Shown: positions 1 to 7,593, counted from the stretch's first letter. The stretch is 33,592 nt of DNA from Clostridia bacterium (GCA_017381035.1 JAFOCW010000046.1:1-33592), one strand, 5' to 3'. Made by a program: numbers and translations. Notes: a model not told the origin generated them from the sequence alone.

Positions 1-123
1 GGTGAACTTTATAACACTGGGGAAATCCGCAGGGATTTGAAGGCATTGGGACACAATTTTCAGGGCCACTCAGATACAGAAGTGGTGCTGCATGCCTATG
101 CGGAATATGGCCCGGACTGTTAA
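1..123 (+). pseudogene. Asparagine synthetase (AsnB) fragment, glutaminase domain
   Basis: Frame 1 is open from the window edge to a TAA at 121-123. It reads through GELYNTGEIRRDLKALGH and then HSDTEVVLHAYAEYG, which match the N-terminal class II glutamine amidotransferase domain of AsnB-type asparagine synthetases (family forms resemble NGEIYNYRELR and HSDTEVLLHAY). Those enzymes are over 500 residues long and continue well past this point, so the stop just after GPDC truncates the protein. The sequence then turns directly into an unrelated ABC permease. I read this as a broken gene at a rearrangement junction; an assembly misjoin is the alternative. The 5' part lies outside the window. Confidence 0.75.
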
Positions 124-623
124 GCGCCCTTTTGCAGAGATTGTACACAACACCCCTTACGGGATTTGATTTCATTATGGGCTATATGCTCCCGATCCTT
201 CCCATCGCAATCGGGCAGACCGTCATCTGCTATTTGTTTGCGATTCCTTTAGGACTTGAAGTTAGCTTAAGCATTATTTATTCCGTTATTGGCATTATCC
301 CCATGGCAATTTTTAATATTGCACTCGGACTTTTGTGTGGCAGTGTTTTGGGAGTGAAACAGGTTGGCGGTATTTGCGGAGCACTATTTACCAATCTTTC
401 TGCTTGGTTTTCGGGCGTTTGGTTTGATTTGAATCTTGTAGGAGGTGCTTTCAAAAAAATAGCAAATGCATTTCCGTTTGTTCACGCAGCAGAACTGGAA
501 AAAGCGTTATTTAACGGAAATTTCGAGAGCGCAGCTTCACACATTCTGCCGATTATTCTGTATAGTGTAGTAATAACGGCGGTTGCTGTGTTCTGCTTCC
601 TAAGACAAATGAAAAAACAGTAA
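124..623 (+). pseudogene. ABC-2 type transporter permease, C-terminal part (5' truncated)
   Basis: The open frame has a TTG at 132 and yields 163 residues beginning QRLYTTPLTGFDFIMGY. This resembles the middle of ABC-2 permeases, where an LERLxxTPL-type segment normally follows about 80-150 residues of N-terminal sequence. Roughly four hydrophobic membrane segments follow and the protein ends in QMKKQ. No ribosome binding site precedes the TTG, and the missing N-terminal half is replaced by asnB sequence ending at 123. The substrate cannot be told. The likely partner ATPase is not in the window. It is probably a remnant of a drug or peptide exporter; expression from a new upstream start is possible but unsupported. 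Confidence 0.7.
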
Positions 624-635
624 GGACTTGAGGCG

Positions 636-770
636 ATGAAATACAAACTTATTATCGACAAAAACGCAGATGAGGAAATCATAGCAATCGTTCATGCTCC
701 ATCATCTTTGACACAGCGGATAGAAGAACTTGCCGTTGTTTTTTTGCAAAATTTTAAAAAGCAACCTTAA
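636..770 (+). pseudogene. LytTR-family regulator N-terminal remnant (44 codons)
   Basis: An ATG at 636, 12 bases after the permease stop, opens a 44-residue frame beginning MKYKLIIDKNADEEIIAIVH and ending KKQP. The start resembles small clostridial LytTR DNA-binding regulators, which often sit beside ABC-2 permeases, but those are about 140-150 residues and carry the DNA-binding domain in the part missing here. GAGG at 629-632 gives a weak ribosome binding site. The reading as a remnant is inference from the short length and the broken neighbours; a genuine small protein cannot be excluded. Confidence 0.45.
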
Positions 771-819
771 GTTTACAAAAAGACCCGTGAAATTGGTGGA
801 ATGTTTTTTATAAATAGGT

Positions 820-825
820 TATAAT
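820..825 (+). promoter_or_regulatory. -10 element for the XRE regulator
   Basis: TATAAT lies 28 bases before the ATG at 854, and AGGGGGAA at 841-848 is the ribosome binding site. No good -35 is seen at 16-18 bases spacing; TTGGTG at 794-799 is too far away, so the promoter is probably weak or activated. Confidence 0.4.
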
Positions 826-853
826 CAAAACATCAAAGTCAGGGGGAATTACT

Positions 854-1654
854 ATGACGTTCGGCGATAAGTTGGCAAATCTTAGAAAACAGAAAAATCT
901 TACACAAGAACAGCTTGCAGATATGCTCGGCGTTTCAAGGCAATCGGTCAGCAAATGGGAATCTGATATATCGTACCCCGAAACCGAAAAGCTTATAAGT
1001 TTAGCAAGGCTATTCGAATGTTCGACAGATTACCTGCTGAAAGACGAGTGTTCTACCTATTCTGTGTGTAACCACAAATATCAAAACAGCAAACCGAAAA
1101 GTATATCAAGCCATCAAAAAACAGTTGGGTATATTCTTTTGGCTATTTCACTTATTACCGGCGTATTATCTATATTGCTTGCAAGCAGCGAAGAAAGCTT
1201 AGTGTTGGCGCTCGTAATGACGGCAACACTGTTGGTATTAAGCATTATTTGTCTGGCAGTAAGGCAAAATGCCGGTTACTGGTGCGCTTGGGCAGGTTTT
1301 GCACCCTTTGTTTTATTGGCGCCCCAAATGGTTAGTATGACGTTTTTGGTGGGAATTGACATTGCGGTTATTTGTTTTTACGTTATTATGTTTTTTGTTG
1401 CAAGGAAAATATTTGATGCTAACGTAATACCGAACCGTACAAAGAGCGCACTTATTATAACCGGTTGGGTTTTGCTTGTAATAGCGAACTTTAGCATACA
1501 CGTTATTCCGCTTATTCTTGCTAAATACTCTTTTGTCTTTATTATTAGTCCGTTGTTCTATATACAAATTGACTTCATTTTTTACGTTATAATGGCGTTT
1601 TTAATGACCTATACGGTTCGTTACCTAAAAAGCTTAAAGCGTGCTAAACCATAA
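854..1654 (+). CDS. XRE-family transcriptional regulator with C-terminal membrane domain
   Basis: A 266-residue protein. Residues 1-62 form a Cro/CI-type helix-turn-helix (LRKQKNLTQEQLADMLGVSR then QSVSKWE). A short polar linker with three cysteines follows, then about five hydrophobic membrane segments over residues 90-260 and a basic tail. This architecture, a DNA-binding head tethered to a membrane domain, is common in Firmicutes and is thought to couple membrane or envelope state to transcription. Its targets are unknown. It is convergent with the sdpRI-type pair and shares a terminator with it. The start is supported by AGGGGG at 841-846. Confidence 0.85.
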   Translation: MTFGDKLANLRKQKNLTQEQLADMLGVSRQSVSKWESDISYPETEKLISLARLFECSTDYLLKDECSTYSVCNHKYQNSKPKSISSHQKTVGYILLAISLITGVLSILLASSEESLVLALVMTATLLVLSIICLAVRQNAGYWCAWAGFAPFVLLAPQMVSMTFLVGIDIAVICFYVIMFFVARKIFDANVIPNRTKSALIITGWVLLVIANFSIHVIPLILAKYSFVFIISPLFYIQIDFIFYVIMAFLMTYTVRYLKSLKRAKP

Positions 1655-1660
1655 ATAAGA

Positions 1661-1692
1661 AGGCTTGGAAGTAAACTTCCAAGCCTTTTTTA
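1661..1692. terminator. Bidirectional intrinsic terminator
   Basis: Twelve-base complementary arms, AGGCTTGGAAGT at 1661-1672 and its complement at 1675-1686, are followed on the plus strand by a T run. It ends the XRE gene and, on the minus strand with a weaker T-rich tail, the SdpI-like gene. Confidence 0.85.
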
Positions 1693-1701
1693 GTTAATAG
1701 A

Positions 1702-2349
1702 TTATTTGTCTGTATTGTGCTTTTTGTAGAAACGGTAGGAATAGATTACGGGAATTAACACCATGGGTATTATTGCAACCAGTACCCAGGGTAAGAAGGT
1801 TACCGGTAAAAAGGCGGCAGGCAGTATTAGTATACCGCCGATAACCCAAAGCTTGCCTGCAAAGCGGTGGGTAGCGTTCCAGTTGGCTTCGTCGTTTAAG
1901 GTCCAGGCAATTTTTATACCAATTGTGTAATTTTGTTTGCATTTTGGCATATAGTTGCCGATTATTATGAAGAGAAGCCCCATAAACGCAATGCAGATGC
2001 TGCCGACATTAAGTTCTACGTCAAAGGCGTAAAAGTAAGTGAACGCAGAGCAAAGTATTGATACAACGGGACAAATCCAGAAAACAAGGCCGATTATTTT
2101 TTTGTGTTGGTCTTTATTTTTAGGGTCGAATTTGCTTATAAAAAGGCAGAGCCAATGAATTGCAAAAGTTATGAGCGGTAAACAAAGCACCGCAAAAAGT
2201 TTGCTTGAATACTGGTCGGGGTTGCCATCGGGGCCCCAGTGGGTTGCAATTTTTTCGGGAAGCTTTTCCCACGATATTACACCAAACAAAATGGGTAACA
2301 GTATTACAATTGATGAAACTACGGCTTTAAATTTATTTTCTTTAATCAT
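1702..2349 (-). CDS. SdpI-family (DUF1648) membrane protein
   Basis: A 215-residue membrane protein. After the first transmembrane segment comes KIATHWGPDGNPDQYSSK, the characteristic DUF1648 region, and then about five more hydrophobic segments with a polar stretch near residues 140-165 (NDEANWNATHRFAGKLW) typical of the SdpI C-terminal domain. In Bacillus subtilis SdpI gives immunity to the SdpC toxin and sequesters the SdpR repressor; many homologues sit in genomes without sdpC, and no toxin gene is seen here. The start overlaps the end of the upstream ArsR-type gene by 8 bases, implying translational coupling. Immunity or sensing is family knowledge; the actual role here is unknown. Confidence 0.85.
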   Translation of the reverse strand: MIKENKFKAVVSSIVILLPILFGVISWEKLPEKIATHWGPDGNPDQYSSKLFAVLCLPLITFAIHWLCLFISKFDPKNKDQHKKIIGLVFWICPVVSILCSAFTYFYAFDVELNVGSICIAFMGLLFIIIGNYMPKCKQNYTIGIKIAWTLNDEANWNATHRFAGKLWVIGGILILPAAFLPVTFLPWVLVAIIPMVLIPVIYSYRFYKKHNTDK

Positions 2350-2617
2350 TATTATTTTCCCCTTTCAAATCAGATAGCCAAAGCAGAGTTTCTTCGAGCA
2401 CCGAAGTATTCAGTTCATAATAAATGAACTGTCCTTCCCTTGTGTCCCGTACCAAATCGGCTTCCTTAAGCACAGACAGATGTCGGGAAATTGAAGCGCC
2501 CGTAACGTTGAACTTTTCACATATTTCGCCTGCCGCCATTCTTCCGTTTTTTAGCATATTCAGTATTTCGCGCCTTATGGGGTCGGCAAGGGCTTTTAAA
2601 GTGTTTTGTAGGCTCAT
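2342..2617 (-). CDS. ArsR/SdpR-type winged-helix repressor
   Basis: A 91-residue winged-helix protein of the ArsR superfamily. LKALADPIRREILNML is the first helix pair, and NVTGASISRHLSVLKEADLV is the recognition helix region, followed by the wing (RDTREGQFIYYEL). It has no ArsR-type cysteine metal site, which fits the SdpR branch. Family knowledge: SdpR represses its own sdpRI operon until SdpI binds it at the membrane. The gene overlaps the downstream SdpI-like gene and is preceded by AAGGAG at 2625-2630. An inverted repeat upstream (2632-2658) is a plausible operator. Confidence 0.88.
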   Translation of the reverse strand: MSLQNTLKALADPIRREILNMLKNGRMAAGEICEKFNVTGASISRHLSVLKEADLVRDTREGQFIYYELNTSVLEETLLWLSDLKGENNND

Positions 2618-2631
2618 TTTTTCATCTCCTT

Positions 2632-2689
2632 ATTTAACATTTAACCTAATTGTTAAATATAGTATAAACTAATTCCCCACTTTTGTCAA
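2632..2689 (-). promoter_or_regulatory. Promoter and candidate SdpR operator
   Basis: On the minus strand TTGACA (2689-2684) and TATACT (2666-2661) are separated by 17 bases. Just downstream, ATTTAACA (2632-2639) and its complement TGTTAAAT (2651-2658) form an 8-base inverted repeat with an 11-base centre, placed where a bound repressor would block transcription. Autoregulation is inferred from the SdpR family. Confidence 0.6.
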
Positions 2690-2700
2690 GTGGGGAATTT
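2671..2700. terminator. Hairpin between antiporter and sdpR-type genes
   Basis: AATTCCCCAC at 2671-2680 pairs with GTGGGGAATT at 2690-2699. It sits right after the stop of the antiporter gene and may act as its terminator, although the T tract on the minus strand is poor. The loop contains the -35 box of the next promoter. Confidence 0.5.
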
Positions 2701-2707
2701 AAAAATT

Positions 2708-3688
2708 TTACATAAATGCTCGGGTAATGATATACGCAAGATAACCGCCGTAGCAAAGAACGGCTACAACACCTTCCGCTTTTTGAAGCTTGTTGCCCGT
2801 TGCAGAGAAGATATACATCATAACCGTAACGGCAAGAAGAATTATTGTATCGATAAGAATACCGGATGCTAAATCTATTGCTACAGGCATAATGGTTGCC
2901 GTCATACCGAGTATGAAAAGCAGGTTGAAGAGGTTAGAGCCAATAACGTTACCAATTGCCATATCGCTTTCACCCTTGCGAGCTGCTACTATAGAGGTTA
3001 CAAGCTCGGGCAGTGAAGTACCCATAGCTACTATTGTAAGGCCAATAAGCGCATCGGAAACGCCCCAAGAACGCGCAATAGAGGTAGCAGAATCTACTAC
3101 TAAATCGCCGCCGACAATAACAAGGGCAAGACCTATTACAAGGAAGATAAGGCTTTTTGCCAAAGATACTTCTTCGATTTCATCATCTTCGTCGGCAGAC
3201 TTTCTGTCTTTAAGGGTTTTGTAAAGAAGATAGCCCATATATGAAACGAAGAGCACGAGAAGAGCAATACCCTCAAGTCTTGTGATTTTTGTATCAAAAA
3301 ATACTATAAACGCAATGATTGCAACGGTTGCAATTACGTTCCAAGGAAAATCTCTTTTTAAGGTTTCTTTTTGAGTTGGCAGCTTGGTTATAATCATACA
3401 AATACCAAGAACCATAAGCAAGTTAAAAAGGTTCGAGCCTACGACGTTTCCAAGGGCAATTTCGTTGCTTCCCTTAAGAGCGGCCGAAATGCTGACTGCG
3501 GCTTCGGGTGCAGATGTACCCATCGCAACTATTGTAAGACCGATAACTGCGGCAGAAACACCAAGCTTTTTAGCAAGTGAAGAAGCGCCCTCAACAAAGA
3601 TATCGGCGCCCTTAATAAGTGCTACAAAGCTGACAACTAATACAATGTAGGGAATTACGGGACTTAAAGACATTATTTGTTCTATCAT
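2708..3688 (-). CDS. CaCA-family Na+/Ca2+ (cation/cation) antiporter, YrbG-like
   Basis: A 326-residue polytopic membrane protein with the two inverted alpha repeats of the Ca2+:cation antiporter family. The first has AMGTSAPEAAVS and GNVVGSNLFNLLMVLG; the second has AMGTSLPELVTS and GNVIGSNLFNLLFILG. The two acidic residues in TSAPE and TSLPE are the expected cation ligands. A charged loop near residues 160-178 (DRKSADEDDEIEE) separates the halves. Length is normal for YrbG-type proteins. The gene follows a likely yybP-ykoY Mn2+ riboswitch, so Mn2+ or another divalent metal may be an export substrate; that is inference. The ATG at 3688 follows an AGGAGG ribosome binding site at 3694-3699. 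Confidence 0.9.
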   Translation of the reverse strand: MIEQIMSLSPVIPYIVLVVSFVALIKGADIFVEGASSLAKKLGVSAAVIGLTIVAMGTSAPEAAVSISAALKGSNEIALGNVVGSNLFNLLMVLGICMIITKLPTQKETLKRDFPWNVIATVAIIAFIVFFDTKITRLEGIALLVLFVSYMGYLLYKTLKDRKSADEDDEIEEVSLAKSLIFLVIGLALVIVGGDLVVDSATSIARSWGVSDALIGLTIVAMGTSLPELVTSIVAARKGESDMAIGNVIGSNLFNLLFILGMTATIMPVAIDLASGILIDTIILLAVTVMMYIFSATGNKLQKAEGVVAVLCYGGYLAYIITRAFM

Positions 3689-3715
3689 AAAAAACCTCCT
3701 GTTTTATGGCAAAAA

Positions 3716-3754
3716 GAAAAGACTATTGCCGTGATTAACACGATAATAGTCTTG
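3716..3754 (-). terminator. Terminator of the riboswitch expression platform
   Basis: On the minus strand AAGACTATT-ATCGTG pairs with CACGGC-AATAGTCTT around a 5-base loop and is followed by TTTTCTTTTT. It lies between the aptamer and the antiporter start, as expected for transcriptional control. Confidence 0.8.
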
Positions 3755-3755
3755 T

Positions 3756-3840
3756 TGTTTAATACATTAACCGAGCCATTTGGCTGTGATGACGACTAAT
3801 GTAACGCTTTTAAAAAAGCGCCAACTACTCCCTAATATCA
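3756..3840 (-). ncRNA. yybP-ykoY type (Mn2+-sensing) riboswitch aptamer
   Basis: The minus-strand leader carries GGGAGTAG (3832-3825), a stem-loop of GCGCTTTT-like pairing, then CGTCATCA (3794-3787), GCCAAATGGC and a closing segment. The GGGAGTAG start and the CGTCA element match my recollection of the yybP-ykoY consensus. That class binds Mn2+ and is known upstream of MntP, TerC, P-type ATPases and cation exchangers. The downstream gene is a cation antiporter, and a terminator lies in between. Covariance-model scoring was not possible here. Confidence 0.7.
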
Positions 3841-3845
3841 TTAAT

Positions 3846-3874
3846 ATTATATGCAAAAATTAACATTTTGTCAA
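3846..3874 (-). promoter_or_regulatory. Sigma-A type promoter of the riboswitch-antiporter unit
   Basis: Perfect TTGACA (3874-3869), 17-base spacer and perfect TATAAT (3851-3846) on the minus strand. The -35 box starts only 4 bases past the stop of the alaX-type gene. No separate terminator for the upstream tRNA operon is visible, so read-through into this leader is possible. Confidence 0.85.
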
Positions 3875-3877
3875 CTT

Positions 3878-5017
3878 TTATTTAAATATGTCTATTAGGT
3901 TTTGTTTATCTGTTTTAGTGATTTTTCCTTGAACGCAGTCGGGTCTGCCGCCGCCCTTACCCGAAAAGCTTTCGTTTAAGGCTTTGGCAAAACTTCTTGT
4001 ATCTCCAGTTTTTGATGTTACAAGGTAATTGAAGCCGTCGGCCGTTTCGGCAAAGAGCGCAATAAATAAGGCGCTATCGAGTTTTGCGTTTGCAATATTT
4101 CTAAGGGTATTAAAATCTGCTTCACCCGTAAAGCCAACAAGGGCATCGCCTACCGTTTGCATTTCAAGGGATGCTGCGGCAAGTTTTTCGGTAAGGCCTC
4201 TGATTTCTGAGCGAGCCGCCGATAAATCGTCGCCAAGCTTTTTAACCTGCTCGGCTATTTCTTCACGTTTGGCGGAAAGCTGTTTCATAATGGCCTTTGC
4301 GACGCCGTGCAAATAAGAATAATCTTGAAGCGCGAGCGAGCCTGCAACCATTTCTATACGGGTTCCGCCCTTAAAGGCGCAGAAATTAACAATTTTAATA
4401 AGGCCAATTTCCCCTGCTGACATAGGATGCGGTGCACAACAAGCGCAGGTATCGAACCCTTCGACAGTTATAAGTCTTACCCCTTCGGTAAGTTCAATTT
4501 TGCTACGGCAGTCTATGGTAGCAAACTCTTGTGCGGTGGGGTAAGAAACGGTGATTTTTGCATTTTGGAACACGGCTTTATTGGCCGCATCTTCAACCTT
4601 TTCAATATCATTTGCCGAAAGAGGACCGTCTACGTCGAAGGTAACAAGGCTGTCGTTCATATGGAAGCCGACGTTGTTATAGCCGAACATTTTATGAATA
4701 ACGCCCGAAAGCACGTGTTCGGCGCAGTGGTTTTGCATGCGGGAAAAGCGAAGCTCCCAATCGATTTTACCGGTAACGGTTTCACCGACACTAAGGGACT
4801 TTTCAAGGGTATGCACAATATCTTCGCCCTTTTCTTGAACGTCGAGCACAGCAATACCGTTAATTTCGCCCTTATCGGCCGCCTGACCGCCGCCTTCGGC
4901 GAAGAAGGCGGTCTTATCTAAAACAACTTCGTAGCCGCCGTCTGCCATATTACAGGAAAGCACGGTGGCGGTAAATTCCTTAATATAGGAATTGTTTTCG
5001 TAAAGCTTTAAGGTCAT
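3878..5017 (-). CDS. AlaX-L type alanyl-tRNA editing protein
   Basis: A 379-residue stand-alone editing protein that would hydrolyse mischarged Ser-tRNA(Ala) or Gly-tRNA(Ala). The N-terminal part has the AlaRS-type entry sequence TAFFAEGGGQAADKG (about residues 36-50). The zinc and catalytic site is visible as H97-x3-H101 (NHCAEH) and C193-x3-H197 within CACCAPH. A coiled coil spans about 245-285, and the end (FSGKGGGRPD) matches the DHHA1-type C-terminus found only in long AlaX proteins. The length is normal for AlaX-L. The ATG lies 1 base after the gatB stop with an AAGGA ribosome site inside gatB, so it is the last gene of the T-box operon. Function is family knowledge; its link to the amidotransferase genes is inference. 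Confidence 0.88.
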   Translation of the reverse strand: MTLKLYENNSYIKEFTATVLSCNMADGGYEVVLDKTAFFAEGGGQAADKGEINGIAVLDVQEKGEDIVHTLEKSLSVGETVTGKIDWELRFSRMQNHCAEHVLSGVIHKMFGYNNVGFHMNDSLVTFDVDGPLSANDIEKVEDAANKAVFQNAKITVSYPTAQEFATIDCRSKIELTEGVRLITVEGFDTCACCAPHPMSAGEIGLIKIVNFCAFKGGTRIEMVAGSLALQDYSYLHGVAKAIMKQLSAKREEIAEQVKKLGDDLSAARSEIRGLTEKLAAASLEMQTVGDALVGFTGEADFNTLRNIANAKLDSALFIALFAETADGFNYLVTSKTGDTRSFAKALNESFSGKGGGRPDCVQGKITKTDKQNLIDIFK

Positions 5018-5018
5018 A

Positions 5019-6428
5019 TTAGTTACCGAGTTCCTTGGTTAATAGTGCGCGAATAACGGCAGGGTCGCCATTGCCCTTAAGTTCACGCATACAAGCGCCG
5101 AATATAGCGCCGAAGGCTTTTTCTTTACCACCCTTGAAATCGGCTACTGCGGCAGGATTTGCGGCAATTGCGGCCTTTACAGCGGCAAGAACTGCGCCTT
5201 CATCAACCTTAGCGTTAAAGCCCTGCTCATCGCAGTACTTATCGACGTCAACGTTATTTTCGAACACGGCGGCAAGCACCTTTTTGCCTGCGGCACGTGT
5301 AATTTCGGAGCTGTCTACGAGTTCAATTATACGTGAAAGCTTTTCGGGTGCGATATTTAAGGTTTCAATACCTAAATAGCGCATACGGCTCATACATTCG
5401 GTAAGAATCCAGGAAGCAACACTCTTGGGTTCACGGCCCATTGCAACAACCGCATCGAACACAGAGCAAAGCTTAGCATCGCTTGCGAGCACTGCGGCTT
5501 CTTTGGTGGCAATACCCATATCTACGTATTTTTGGCCCTTTTCTTCGGCAGTAGCAGGCATACTTGCTTTAATTTCGGCAAGCCAACTATCGTCAATTAT
5601 GATGGGCATAAGGTTCGGGTCGGGGAAATAGCGGTAATCGGCCGCAGTTTCTTTATTACGCATTGGGAAGGTGCGACGTTTAACCTCGTCCCAACGGCGA
5701 GTTTCCTGAACGAGCATTTCGGTACGGCGTTCAATTGCGTCTACATGGCGCACCTTTTCAAATTCGATTGCATCTTTAATTTCTGCAAAGGAGCTCATAT
5801 TCTTGATTTCGGAACGGACGCCCAACTGGTCGGAGCCTTCGGGACGAACAGAAATGTTTACGTCGCAACGCATTGCGCCTTCTTCACATTCCGAAATACC
5901 TGCAAACTGAAGGGCTGCCTTAAGCTTTTTAAGGTAGGTTATAACTTCATCGGAGCTTCTGAAATCGGGTTTAGAAACAATTTCGATAAGGGGTACACTT
6001 GTACGGTTATAGTCTACAAGCGAAGTGTTGGTTGCGTCGTCGTGAACGAGCTTACCTGCGTCTTCTTCAATGTGAATTTGTTTAATACCGATTTCTCTTT
6101 CGCCAACCTGAACGGTACCTTCAACACAAACGGGGTTAAACCACTGTGTAATCTGGTAAGCGGAAGGAAGGTCGGGGTAATAGTAGCTCTTCTTATCGAA
6201 GGTGGTGTACTGATTAATTTTGCAGTTAAGCATTAAGCCTGCTTTAACTGCAAGCTCTATTGCGTGTTTATTGGTAACGGGAAGCATACCCGGCATACCC
6301 GCACAAGCAGGACAAACGCAATCGTTCGGCTCGTCGGCTGCAGCATGACCGCCGCAAGAGCAGAACAGTTTAGAATCGGTAGCAAGCTCTACGTGGGTTT
6401 CAAGACCAATGACAAGTTCGTACTTCAT
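5019..6428 (-). CDS. gatB: Asp/Glu-tRNA amidotransferase subunit GatB
   Basis: A 469-residue GatB, the subunit that phosphorylates tRNA-bound Asp or Glu and swaps in ammonia. The N-terminal catalytic cradle shows VIGLETHVEL, a four-cysteine zinc motif (CSCGGH and CVCPACAGMPG), KSYYYPDLPSAYQITQ, HIEEDAGKLVHD, YNRTSVPLIEIVSKPD, EGAMRCDVNIS and ADYRYFPDPNLMP, all well conserved. The C-terminal helical and YqeY-like tail domain is present (KGGKEKAFGAIFGACMRE). Nothing suggests inactivation. The ATG lies 1 base after the gatA stop, with AAGGAGG inside the end of gatA. An intact GatB next to a degenerate GatA is the odd point. Confidence 0.96.
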   Translation of the reverse strand: MKYELVIGLETHVELATDSKLFCSCGGHAAADEPNDCVCPACAGMPGMLPVTNKHAIELAVKAGLMLNCKINQYTTFDKKSYYYPDLPSAYQITQWFNPVCVEGTVQVGEREIGIKQIHIEEDAGKLVHDDATNTSLVDYNRTSVPLIEIVSKPDFRSSDEVITYLKKLKAALQFAGISECEEGAMRCDVNISVRPEGSDQLGVRSEIKNMSSFAEIKDAIEFEKVRHVDAIERRTEMLVQETRRWDEVKRRTFPMRNKETAADYRYFPDPNLMPIIIDDSWLAEIKASMPATAEEKGQKYVDMGIATKEAAVLASDAKLCSVFDAVVAMGREPKSVASWILTECMSRMRYLGIETLNIAPEKLSRIIELVDSSEITRAAGKKVLAAVFENNVDVDKYCDEQGFNAKVDEGAVLAAVKAAIAANPAAVADFKGGKEKAFGAIFGACMRELKGNGDPAVIRALLTKELGN

Positions 6429-6429
6429 A

Positions 6430-7593
6430 TTATGCTTCCTCCTTTTCTAAAACTTTTGCAAGGCTTAAAAGTTTGCCGTCGCAGAAGTAATCGCCTACAA
6501 GCTGAACGCCTGCGCTTACTACTGCCGGAAGGCCTGTAATAGATGCAGGTGCAGTAAACAGGCTTGCTTCGTAAACCTTTTCGAAGGCTTCTTCTTCGGG
6601 GTAGGTTTCATACTCTGTTTTAGCGTATGCAGGAAGTAAAAGCGCATTGTACTTAGATAAGATGGTCTTTAAGTTTTCAACTGCAATACGGCGTATTTTA
6701 AGGGCCTTATCGTAGCAGGCATCGTACTTGCCTTTTGATAACACGTCGGAGCCATATATAATGGTAGCCTTGGTTAAGAAACCGAAGGCTTCGGTGCGGC
6801 TGCCAACATAAAGCTCGTCGATATTCTTGTATTTTTCGGTGCGGTAACCGTACTTTACACCGTCGAAACGGGAAAGGTTGTTGGTTGTTTCGGCCGACAT
6901 AAGAATTGTCCAAGCGGTTTTAATTTCGGGAAGGTTGCCAACAACAACGAAGGCTACTTCTGCGCCCTGCTTTGTATAAGCCTTTGCGGCGGCATCAATT
7001 TTAGCCTTAACGCTTTGGTCTGCGGCATCGTAAAGCTCTTTTACAATGCCTATTTTCATACCCTTAACCGAAGCATTAGTATTGTATTCATACTTTTCGG
7101 TTTTAAGGCTTGTGCCGTCTTTAGCATCGTGGCCGGCAATAACGCCAAGAACTTCGGCGGCGGTATCGGCGCTGTTTGCTGTAACGCCAATCTGTTCGCC
7201 CGAGCAAGCGGCGGCAATTACACCGTAACGTGAAACAGTGCCGTAGGTGGGCTTTACAAAGGTAACGCCTTCAAGTGCGGCGGCACGACGGGGTGCGCCG
7301 TTTAAATCTACGTTTAGTGCGGCCTTAACACTGCCTTCTTTTACAAGTTTGGCGGCGGCAGAAATTTCGGAGCCGGTTTCGCCATAAAGGTCTAAGCCAA
7401 ATTCGCCAACTGCGGTTTTGCCCGAGATGGTGTAACCCTTGGCGGTAAGTCTTTCTACTGCTTCGGCAGAGAAAAGGGGCTTAAAGTTTTGAAGCATTTT
7501 GGAGCCTGCGGTAGAAGCAACGTCTTTTATAAGAATTGTATCGTCTACTGCGATAGTTCCGTTTTTGTTGATTTCAGTAATATATTTAGCCAA
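6430..7593 (-). CDS. Shortened GatA-like (amidase signature) protein lacking the nucleophile serine
   Basis: 387 residues from the TTG at 7593, placed 6-7 bases after AGAGGTG; the GTG at 7602 lies inside that ribosome site. GatA is normally about 485 residues and frees ammonia from glutamine with a Lys-cisSer-Ser triad. Here the conserved core is clear: ILIKD (Lys23 aligns with the catalytic Lys), TAGSKMLQNF, VKPTYGTVSRYGVIA, VIAGHDAKDGTS, NNLSRFDGVKYGYRT and GKYDACYDKALKIRR. But about 55 N-terminal residues are absent, the GGSSGGSAAA loop is reduced to TGSEISAAA, and the DTGGSIRQPA nucleophile motif reads DLNGAPRRAA, with Ala100 (GCA) where the Ser should be. The frame is intact, so it is under selection as a protein; a structural or scaffold role in GatCAB is inferred. 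Confidence 0.85.
   Translation of the reverse strand: MAKYITEINKNGTIAVDDTILIKDVASTAGSKMLQNFKPLFSAEAVERLTAKGYTISGKTAVGEFGLDLYGETGSEISAAAKLVKEGSVKAALNVDLNGAPRRAAALEGVTFVKPTYGTVSRYGVIAAACSGEQIGVTANSADTAAEVLGVIAGHDAKDGTSLKTEKYEYNTNASVKGMKIGIVKELYDAADQSVKAKIDAAAKAYTKQGAEVAFVVVGNLPEIKTAWTILMSAETTNNLSRFDGVKYGYRTEKYKNIDELYVGSRTEAFGFLTKATIIYGSDVLSKGKYDACYDKALKIRRIAVENLKTILSKYNALLLPAYAKTEYETYPEEEAFEKVYEASLFTAPASITGLPAVVSAGVQLVGDYFCDGKLLSLAKVLEKEEA

Noticed and set aside
2690-2872. Small open frame on the plus strand beside the antiporter
   Set aside because: It is antisense to the C-terminus of the antiporter and overlaps the hairpin; no ribosome site.
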